64,000 nucleotides of DNA from the NCBI RefSeq assembly GCF_902859915.1, contig NZ_CADIKK010000033.1:28332-92331 (forward strand), written 5' to 3'. Positions within the stretch are counted from its first letter, which is position 1; each line of letters opens with the position of its first letter. Below are positions 57,897 to 64,000 of the stretch, piece by piece. The position numbers and the translations under genes were made by a program. The notes under the pieces were generated by a model, which worked only from the letters and a program-made list of their open reading frames with translations, was not told where the DNA came from and made no database searches. The stretch comes from Paraburkholderia ultramafica (GTDB taxonomy: Bacteria; Pseudomonadota; Gammaproteobacteria; Burkholderiales; Burkholderiaceae).

Positions 57897-58211
57897 ATGC
57901 TACCAACCGATACCCACAAATCCGCAAAGCCTGCGAAGGCCGCGCGCACTGACCGCATTGATGCTCGTCTGACTACCGATCAGAAAGAGCTGCTTGAACA
58001 CGCGGCGGCCTTACAGGGCCGCACGGTGACGGCGTTCGTATTGGCGAGCGCGGAAGAAGCGGCTCTTAAGACAATCCGCGAGCATGAGACGATCCGTCTC
58101 TCGGAGCGCGATCGCGAGGCCTTTATCGACGCTCTGTTGAATCCGCCGCCGCCCTCGAAACGTCTGCGCGCCGCGGCAGTCGCCTATCTCAAAGAAATGG
58201 GCACGGCTTGA
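57897..58211 (+). CDS. TacA-like (DUF1778) antitoxin
   Basis: ATG 57897 follows GGAGGG. Residues about 22-65 form the DUF1778 ribbon-helix-helix (RIDARLTTDQKELLEHAAAL, TVTAFVLASAEEAAL), and the tail has the toxin-neutralising SERDREAFIDALLNPPPPSK segment seen in TacA proteins. It overlaps the acetyltransferase toxin gene and presumably represses the promoter in 57850-57896. Confidence 0.85.
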   Translation: MLPTDTHKSAKPAKAARTDRIDARLTTDQKELLEHAAALQGRTVTAFVLASAEEAALKTIREHETIRLSERDREAFIDALLNPPPPSKRLRAAAVAYLKEMGTA

Positions 58212-58723
58212 CGACGGGCAGATACCGGATCGATCCGCTCGGCAAGGAACATGAGCGGGGCGCGTTTCAATGCGGGACGGAAGAACTGGACCGCTATCTG
58301 CGTCATCAGGCGGGCCAGGAGGGGCGGCGGCATGTCGCCATGTCGTTCGTGCTAACGGAACCGCCTGAGTCTCACATTATCGGCTACTACACTTTGTCTT
58401 CCTCGAGCGTCGACCATGACGCATGGCCGCTCGAGATCGCCAAGCGGCTGCCGCGCTATCCGCAAATGCCGGTGACGCTGCTGGGGCGCTTGGCGGTCGA
58501 TGCCCGTTATCGGAGTGCTGGGCACGGCAAGCGTCTGCTCATGGATGCCCTGTACCGTAGCTGGCAAGCGTCGCAGCAAGTCGCCTCGATGGCGGTGATC
58601 GTCGACGCAATCGACGAAAAAGCCCGGGCGTTTTATGAAACCTTTGATTTCCTCGATTTTCCCGATCAGGATCGCCGTCTGTTTTTGCCCATGGCGACGG
58701 TTGCCAAGCTTTTTGCGGACTAG
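58208..58723 (+). CDS. TacT-like GNAT acetyltransferase toxin
   Basis: TTG 58208 overlaps the antitoxin stop. The 171-residue product has the GNAT fold with acetyl-CoA loop RYRSAGHGKRLL (about residues 98-109), a preceding VTLLGRLAVD strand, and the FYETFDFLDFPDQDRRLFLP ending of TacT/AtaT toxins. These toxins acetylate the amino group of charged tRNA and stop translation. The DUF1778-GNAT pair stabilises plasmids or responds to stress. Confidence 0.85.
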   Translation: MTTGRYRIDPLGKEHERGAFQCGTEELDRYLRHQAGQEGRRHVAMSFVLTEPPESHIIGYYTLSSSSVDHDAWPLEIAKRLPRYPQMPVTLLGRLAVDARYRSAGHGKRLLMDALYRSWQASQQVASMAVIVDAIDEKARAFYETFDFLDFPDQDRRLFLPMATVAKLFAD

Positions 58724-58799
58724 CGATTGCAGTTCGTGACCCGTCGGCTGGCCCTAACCAACCCTGCGTCGTTTCTGATTTCATCATCGAGGCCTCGCT

Positions 58800-59516
58800 T
58801 CAGCAATGGAGTATCTTGCCGGGTTTCCAGCCCATTGTTCCTGCCCGTACATCCCCAACGTAATGAGGCTCGCGTATGTAGCTGGGAGCGATGTAGTTAA
58901 CCTTGGCGGCGGCGACCGCCGCTCTTTCTTCATCCTGCAGAAGCGTGTCGAGCAATTTTTTATAGGTCGCGAGAGTTTCATCGTGCTGGAGACTTTCGCG
59001 GGTGAAGGTGTCAGGAATGGGAACAGCACATTTCACGGCCAGCAACCCGTCCCTCGCCAAAATATTTTGTACCGGAGAGAGATGTTTGTTTCTTGCAAAG
59101 AACGTCAACGCCGGTGCGTCCAGATCTCTCAGCGGCAATTCAGTCAGAACCCTGGCTGCGAAAGGACAGCTGCTGGGAGTCGGCCTAAAGGCTGTAATAC
59201 ACCCTATCTGCGATGCGGTTACCGCACGAGATACGCTGTCCACGGTACGAGTAGTCACGTATTCGAGGGCCTGTACCTGTTGGATCATCTGCTCAGAGGG
59301 CAACTCCGCCTGCGCAATGTAGGCACCGTAAACGACATATTCTTTCCAACCGTCCGGATTCCATACCTCGGGCTTGAGCTCGTCCCCATGAACGTTGCCC
59401 ATCACGAAAGGCCACTCTGTAGCCGCGATGACAAATGGGCGACCGTCAGCCTCAAAATGGCAGTATTCCGCAATGAGTTCGGCTCCTTCACTGGTCGTCT
59501 GTGTTTCCTGCGCCAT
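58800..59516 (-). CDS. Hypothetical protein
   Basis: The 238-residue protein has no signal peptide or membrane segment. It contains AEYCHFEADGRPFVIAATEW, DGWKEYVVYGAYIAQAELPS, a Cys-containing CITAFRPTPSSCPF stretch and a helical TLATYKKLLDTLLQDEERAA. I recognise no domain. Composition is less GC-rich than the flanking mobilisation genes. It precedes the end of the window's resolvase group on the same strand. Confidence 0.45.
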   Translation of the reverse strand: MAQETQTTSEGAELIAEYCHFEADGRPFVIAATEWPFVMGNVHGDELKPEVWNPDGWKEYVVYGAYIAQAELPSEQMIQQVQALEYVTTRTVDSVSRAVTASQIGCITAFRPTPSSCPFAARVLTELPLRDLDAPALTFFARNKHLSPVQNILARDGLLAVKCAVPIPDTFTRESLQHDETLATYKKLLDTLLQDEERAAVAAAKVNYIAPSYIREPHYVGDVRAGTMGWKPGKILHC

Positions 59517-59527
59517 AGTGCCTTCCG

Positions 59528-59758
59528 TCAGTTTAAAACGCGCTTGATAACGTAAAGGGATTTCGCCCCTGTGTACTCAAAATAGCCAAGAAACTCTTCA
59601 TCTGAACCATAGTTTGTCTCAACAAACATTTCTAGGTGAATACCAGATACGGGCTTGGCCTCTAGTTCAATTATCCGCTTTGTTGCTTCCTGGATGCTGG
59701 CAAATGTTCCAACTGCTTTCCAGTCTTTGGACCTGTCATTTTTATTTAATTCCCACAT
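59528..59758 (-). CDS. Small hypothetical protein
   Basis: ATG 59758 (MWELNKNDRSKDWKAVGTFA) follows GAGGGC. The 76-residue product has a strand-helix pattern (SIQEATKRIIELEAKPVSG) ending in a strand (SLYVIKRVL). It starts 12 bases before the gene at 59516 on the same strand, and the two are probably cotranscribed. Unknown function. Confidence 0.5.
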   Translation of the reverse strand: MWELNKNDRSKDWKAVGTFASIQEATKRIIELEAKPVSGIHLEMFVETNYGSDEEFLGYFEYTGAKSLYVIKRVLN

Positions 59759-59777
59759 TTTGCCCTCGTTGTTTCTC

Positions 59778-60446
59778 TCATGCTCGGACCGCAAGCTTCA
59801 ATTTCCGCCCCTCGGCCCACATTTTTTGGCGTCGGATAATAGTAATCTTTGCGCACTTCAATAGTCTGGCCGCGCCACTGACGGAGCCCGCTTTCCGTAA
59901 AGCGCCTTTGATTTGATCGTCCGTATGCCTGGCGGGCTGGCCGCCGATCACGCCCCGTTCACGCGCCGAAGCGAGCCCGTGCTTGGTGCGCTCCCAATTC
60001 CATTCGCGCTCCCACTGCGCTAACGCGCCTAAGACATGAAAGATCATCCGGCCGGATGCGTTCGATGTGTCGATGTCCTGCGCAATAACTTTCAACCGAA
60101 CACCCTTCTCAAAAAGCTGCCGCTCGATGTCGATCAGATCGCCGAGATTTCGCCCTAGGCGGTCGAGCGAATAGATGACCAACAAGTCACCTTTCTGAAG
60201 ATCGCGAAAGCAGGCCTTCCATGCCGCGCGGTCCAAGGTCTTTCCGCTCTGCTTGTCTTGAAAAACGTCTTCCGGGGCAACGCCATATTTAATCAGCTCG
60301 TCGACCTGGCGCTGATTGTTCTGATCGCTTGTGCTAACTCGGGCATAACCGATCATCATTTGCCCATTTGCTGGCCGCTTCCATTTAACGGTGCTTTCGG
60401 CAATTTTGTGTATATAGGTTTTTTTCTTGGGGCCACGCTTGGGCAT
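59778..60446 (-). CDS. Serine recombinase (resolvase/invertase family)
   Basis: I start at ATG 60446 (MPKRGPKKKTYIHKIAESTV); the frame is open to 60518. The catalytic Ser lies at about residue 38 in IGYARVSTSDQN. YSLDRLGRNLGDLIDIERQL and FHVLGALAQWEREWNWERTK are the other core blocks, and a C-terminal HTH (AGSVSGAARLLKCAKITIIR) binds DNA. The 30-residue basic N-terminal extension is unusual for a Tn3-type resolvase. It may resolve plasmid dimers or belong to a lost transposon. Confidence 0.85.
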   Translation of the reverse strand: MPKRGPKKKTYIHKIAESTVKWKRPANGQMMIGYARVSTSDQNNQRQVDELIKYGVAPEDVFQDKQSGKTLDRAAWKACFRDLQKGDLLVIYSLDRLGRNLGDLIDIERQLFEKGVRLKVIAQDIDTSNASGRMIFHVLGALAQWEREWNWERTKHGLASARERGVIGGQPARHTDDQIKGALRKAGSVSGAARLLKCAKITIIRRQKMWAEGRKLKLAVRA

Positions 60447-60635
60447 TTGACACACGAAAAATATCTCTTGATTGCCTGTTACACAAACGGTATTACTGTA
60501 ACCACTGCAATAGATCAAGTGTTTTAAATCTCTAACCCCACTGAGGCCCTTGCGGCCGATCTGGATATGGGCGGAAAAAGCCGGGCGAGTGCCCTCGCTG
60601 GATGAAGCAACGAAAACTGCTCCGGCTCCTTGTCG

Positions 60636-61067
60636 TCATTGCTCGTCGGCCGCTGCGGCAATCACGGCCTTGGCGACATGACACGCAGCGCAAAGCCGCT
60701 CGACGAGATGTTCGTTGCGACAATCCGGGCATGCGAGCGCGCGTAAAAGATCGTCGGAGCGCGTGACCATTTTCTGCAGGCTTTCGAGCATTGCCGGCGC
60801 GGCCTCGCAGAGGAGCCAGGCGGGGCGTCCGCCGTATCGCAGGAATGCCCCGTCGAGGGTGACACCCTCGGCAATGCTCTGGCCGCTATCGTCGGTGATG
60901 GACACAATCCGCGCGCAGGCGGCGTTGCTGCGGTCGCGCTCGTTGCAAATTTCTGCAGGGTCGCGGGTCTTTGCCGTGGCGATTGCTTCGGCCGCCGTTC
61001 CGGCTTCGATTTGCACGCTGCCATAGTGCGGGACATTGACGGCATAAAGAACGGTGAAGGTGCTCAT
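60636..61067 (-). CDS. Hypothetical protein with C-terminal zinc-binding-like Cys cluster
   Basis: The 143-residue protein has a beta-strand-rich N-terminus (FTVLYAVNVPHYGSVQIEAG), an AILATAKTRDPAEIC-like middle, and a C-terminal CPDCRNEHLVERLCAACHVA cluster that fits a zinc ribbon. It lies just after ardC on the same strand, and such small genes commonly accompany antirestriction genes on alphaproteobacterial plasmids. No function known. Confidence 0.55.
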   Translation of the reverse strand: MSTFTVLYAVNVPHYGSVQIEAGTAAEAIATAKTRDPAEICNERDRSNAACARIVSITDDSGQSIAEGVTLDGAFLRYGGRPAWLLCEAAPAMLESLQKMVTRSDDLLRALACPDCRNEHLVERLCAACHVAKAVIAAAADEQ

Positions 61068-61136
61068 GATGCCCTCCTTGATTCCGGGTCCTGACCTCGG
61101 CCTGGAGCGGTGCGCCCCAGGCTTTCGGTGATCGGT

Positions 61137-62051
61137 TCATGCGGCGGCTTGCTGCTCGGCTTCGGTCTGCAGGGAAAAGAGGTAGTCGCAGGCGCGTTGC
61201 GCTTGGCTGGCGGCCGTGAAGATTGCTTTCTTGTCGGCCTTGAGCACCTTCAGCCAGTGGTCGAGATAGGAGGCGTGGTCTTCGCGGACCTCCGGGGTGA
61301 TGCCCAGCTGAGCGCATACGAAGGCTGAACCCATCTCGGCTATGAGCTCTTCGGCTGCATAGGCTTCGTCGCCGAAACGCTTGCCAAGCTGCCGATCGAG
61401 GCGGGTTTGGTGGCTCGTCGCATGGGTGAACTCGTGCGCTTTGGTGGCCGCGTAGCTCTCGGCCGTGTCGAAACTTTCCGGGATGGGCATTTGCACGACA
61501 TCCAGCGCGGGCGCGTAATAAGCCCGGTTTCCGCCATGCCTGACGACTATGCCGGTCTTGGCGAAGAAGGCTTCTGCTTGTTCGATGAGCTGCAGGGGTT
61601 CGGCGGGGACTGCCTCGGGTTGGGGCATATATTCGGCGGGCAGGTTTTCGATCTGCTCGACGTTGAACACGGTGTAGCCCTTCATGAAGGGAATTTCGCG
61701 TTCGACCTTGTCGCCCTTGCCGTCGGTTTCGGTCTTCGTGATCTTATTGGCGTAGACAACCAGGGAGCCGTGCTCGCCCTTGCGGACATTGCCGCCGAGC
61801 TCCTGCGCCTGCTTGAAGGTCATCCAGCGATTGGATTGATAGCCCTTCTCGAGCTGTTCGCCCCAGAGCAAAAGAATGTTGATGCCTTGATAGGGGATGC
61901 CGTTATGACGCACGGGGAGGGTGATGCGGCCGCCGGCATTGCTGCCTTTCCACGGCTTCACCCAGGGCCTTACGCCTTGCTCGAGATCGGCAATGATTTT
62001 GTCGGTCACGCGGGTGTAGACATCGGGGAGGGTCTTGGCCTGTGTCTTCAT
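61137..62051 (-). CDS. ardC: ArdC-like antirestriction protein
   Basis: The 304-residue protein has the ArdC N-terminal ssDNA-binding domain (YTRVTDKIIADLEQGVRPWV, GIPYQGINILLLWG, GEHGSLVVYANKITKT) and a C-terminal zinc metallopeptidase-like domain with HEFTH (about residues 206-210) and a downstream Glu in EELIAEMGSAF. ArdC protects entering plasmid DNA from restriction in the recipient. ATG 62051 has AAGGAG upstream. The 770-base leader suggests extensive regulation, as expected for leading-region genes. Confidence 0.9.
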   Translation of the reverse strand: MKTQAKTLPDVYTRVTDKIIADLEQGVRPWVKPWKGSNAGGRITLPVRHNGIPYQGINILLLWGEQLEKGYQSNRWMTFKQAQELGGNVRKGEHGSLVVYANKITKTETDGKGDKVEREIPFMKGYTVFNVEQIENLPAEYMPQPEAVPAEPLQLIEQAEAFFAKTGIVVRHGGNRAYYAPALDVVQMPIPESFDTAESYAATKAHEFTHATSHQTRLDRQLGKRFGDEAYAAEELIAEMGSAFVCAQLGITPEVREDHASYLDHWLKVLKADKKAIFTAASQAQRACDYLFSLQTEAEQQAAA

Positions 62052-62822
62052 GGTCTTTCTCCTTTAGGTCTCGGGGTGTATGTGCTGGTGTTGCGCACAT
62101 GCACCCGACGACCGTCGGGCGACGACCGGGGAGGTAAGGCGTCAAGGGCTGGACGAGGGGAGGGGGATCACCCACCCGCAGGGCGGCCGCAGGCCGTGTT
62201 GCAGCTTGCGAAACATGGGGACACCCCTCGGCCGGGGCGCAGCCAGATCCCTTGTGCCGCGCCAGGGGCAGCGCCCCTTAGTTCGTTCCATCTGACTGCG
62301 CTTTTGACTTTGCGAAAGAGATCGTCACCGAATGGCCGGGACGAAGGCCCGGTGAGCGCCAGCGAATAGAGCTCGGTCCGACGTAAGGAGGATTCGCCGA
62401 ACTGGTGTTGAAGATGTTACGCAGAAGTGCTGCATGCCAATACGCACCCGGTAGCCCGGCTAGCAGGGTGACGCGCAAGGCAAAATCGAGGGGTGGAGCG
62501 GGCGCAGCGAGTCACGGCCCGAAGACTTTTTACTTTGAACGGCGACCGGGCCGAGCTATAGGGGATGGGTCAAGCAACGACCAGATAAGGGAATGAAAAA
62601 GATGACAACCGATGACCACCAGCAGCCCATGCACGAACTGGGGTAGGGATTTTGCGCATCACTTTGCCGTTCATGGACGATTTCGTTTGTTGTGGCTAAG
62701 TGAGTGGTTCCTGCGTCCAGGTAAAGGTATGATCAATCTGTTGAGCACCGGTTGCCGCGCTGGTGCATCGCGACTGCTACAACACTCGCCGCCGACAAAC
62801 GGGGCGGCCGCATAAAGGCGCC
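62052..62822. other. Long leader/intergenic region of ardC
   Basis: No gene is supported. GC-rich inverted repeats are frequent (for example GCCGGGGCGC, GCGCCAGGGGCAGCGCCCC around 62230-62280). The segment 62320-62399 is the second copy of the repeat at 37831. Such regions can hold single-strand promoters active during plasmid entry, which I cannot test by eye. Confidence 0.45.
62320..62399 (+). repeat. Dispersed GC-rich repeat, copy 2
   Basis: Starts GATCGTCACCGAATGGCCGG and ends at GGATTCGCC, like 37831-37915, with substitutions and small length differences. Confidence 0.6.
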
Positions 62823-63893
62823 ATGAGTACGCACGAGATTTCTGCTCCCTCTTCCACTGCCAACCCAGCCTCGAGTCCCGCACCGAGCGCGACCGCAGCG
62901 CCATCGGCCGAAGCAACTGCGCCTCCCGACGCTTCACCAATCCGGCTCGCCTGCGTCGAGGTCTGCAACTTCCGACGCCTGGCAAAGACCCGTCTTGAAC
63001 TCGATGAGGCCATCACAACCCTAGTCGGCGCCAACAACAGCGGCAAGACTTCCCTTCTAACGGTCCTTCGCAACTTCCTGAGCGAGTCGCCCGGCTTCCG
63101 CGCTTTCGACATCAGCCTCTCTCAGTGGGCGAAGTTGCGCGAGTTGAGCCAACTCTGGGAGGCGCTCGACGAGGACCCCACGACGGACTCCAAGGATGCC
63201 GAGAAATGGGATGAGCAATATCGGCAGCTGCTGGCTTGCATGCCTTTCATCGATCTTTGGTTCGACGCGAAGGAAGGTGCATACAACCATATTGCTCCCT
63301 TCATCACGTCGCTCAAGTGGTCGGGTGGTGCAGTCGGCGTGCGGGTTCGGCTCGAGCCTGTGTCAGACGCAAACGAACTTCGTAAGCTGGCCTGGCGCTA
63401 CCGCGAAGCGCGCTCTCCCGTGCACAAGCTTCCGAAGGATGGCCACGCCTGGCCGATGGACCTGCTTGACTACTGGCTCAGGCACTCCTCGGACCTTCGC
63501 CGGATCGCCGCTTACCGTCTCGACCCCGCGAAGGGACCCCTGGCAGATAGGAAGCGCCGTGACCTGCAGGAGCTACCTCCTGGTTCGCAGCCGGTTGAGC
63601 TGCAGCTCCTGCGCAAGCTCATCCGCGTGGATTTTGTGCCGGCACAACGAGGGCTTGGCGCCGAAGAGGACGAGGCGCGGTCCGAATCGGCGAGCGCACG
63701 TCCTGGACTGTTCTCGAGCCAGCTTCTGAAGTTCGCCCGACAACACCTGAACGTCGCTCCATCCGGCCACGGTTATCGGGAGGACTTGGTGGCAGCCATC
63801 GCCAAGGCTCAGGCGGAACTTGACGATTCGATTTACAAGGCGCTCCAGCCGGCGATGGAGGACGTGGAGGTTCTCCCCCGGCGTCACAATAGA
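62823..63893 (+). pseudogene. OLD-like AAA ATPase truncated by an insertion sequence
   Basis: ATG 62823 (MSTHEISAPSSTANPASSPA) is the first start with native-looking sequence. After a Ser/Ala/Pro-rich lead, the ATPase begins ACVEVCNFRRLAKTRLEL with Walker A VGANNSGKTSLL near residue 78, as in OLD/GajA-type overcoming-lysogenisation nucleases. Later blocks (IDLWFDAKEGAYNHIAPFIT, FVPAQRGLG, SSQLLKFARQHL) fit the ATPase insert. Walker B and the TOPRIM nuclease domain are missing, because an IS-like end starts near 63894. Codon use is markedly GC-rich. It was probably a defence gene. Confidence 0.65.
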
Positions 63894-64000
63894 TGTCGCC
63901 TCTGAATTTTCTTATTTTCAAGAGATCAGAGGTGCAAGTTGAAGGTGAAACAAACGTATTCTGTCGAGTTCAGAGAGCAGGCGCTGTTGAAGGTCTTACA
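63894..64000 (+). mobile_element. Left end of an insertion sequence, transposase OrfA start
   Basis: Sequence from about 63894 (TGTCGCCTCTGAATTTTC) looks like an IS end, with a CCTCTGA/TCAGAGG inverted pair. From TTG 63939, after an AGAGG site, the frame reads LKVKQTYSVEFREQALLKVL, typical of the HTH start of IS3/IS911-type OrfA. The element continues past the window. Confidence 0.6.

Overview
The window looks like part of a conjugative plasmid (or a plasmid-like integrative element) from an alphaproteobacterium, joined at its left end to a less GC-rich segment of surface-glycan-type genes. The host assignment is an inference from the backbone families present: a RepA initiator with iterons, a small ParA with a small partner, KfrA, a VirB system with EexN, TrwC/TrwB-like genes and ArdC. 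I could not identify species or plasmid group.

Layout. 1-5.2 kb: a TPR/glycosyltransferase-like membrane protein (cut by the window edge), a secreted LamG protein, an SGNH hydrolase fused to an acyl carrier protein, and a VOC protein. 5.2-15.5 kb: kfrA-like gene, tyrosine recombinase, a TumE/TumA toxin-antitoxin unit, a Cys-rich lipoprotein, a decayed Mrr-like gene, a ROK kinase, a 2OG-Fe dioxygenase and several unknown genes. 15.5-21.5 kb: mobilisation module 1, with a VirD4/TraG coupling protein, a VbhA/Fic-like pair, a MobQ relaxase, a candidate oriT and a mobilisation accessory gene. 22-28.7 kb: a possibly inactive Mrr-like protein, oriV (ten 18-bp iterons, two DnaA boxes), repA, parA-parB, a large 12-bp-phased centromere-like array and an orphan imuA with an SOS box. 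28.7-42 kb: H-NS, TrbM and a complete virB1-virB11 set, interrupted between virB6 and virB7 by small genes and a frameshifted DNA methyltransferase.

42-51 kb is a defence-like island between virB11 and the second mobilisation module. It holds a three-gene methyltransferase / SF2 helicase / GIY-YIG nuclease operon, an Abi-alpha (DUF4393) gene with a small membrane protein, and a 2TM SLATT-like gene. The three-gene operon is bracketed by about 60 bp of duplicated virB11 3' end, so it looks like an inserted cassette. 51-56 kb is mobilisation module 2 (MobF TrwC-like relaxase, TrwB-like coupling protein, TrwA-like accessory protein, candidate oriT). 56-64 kb holds a PD-(D/E)XK nuclease with an unknown N-terminal domain, a TacA/TacT-like pair, a serine recombinase, ArdC, and an OLD-like ATPase cut by an insertion sequence.

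How it fits together. One VirB channel appears to serve two relaxase/coupling-protein pairs of different MOB classes. A 20-bp palindrome of the form ATCAAAA-N6-TTTTGAT precedes three T4SS transcription units and may be their common operator. The Fic toxin carries almost the same C-terminal tail as the MobQ relaxase and lies next to the coupling protein, which suggests that it is a conjugatively delivered toxin. The strongest candidates for new biology are this Fic protein with a relaxase tail and the three-gene cassette after virB11.
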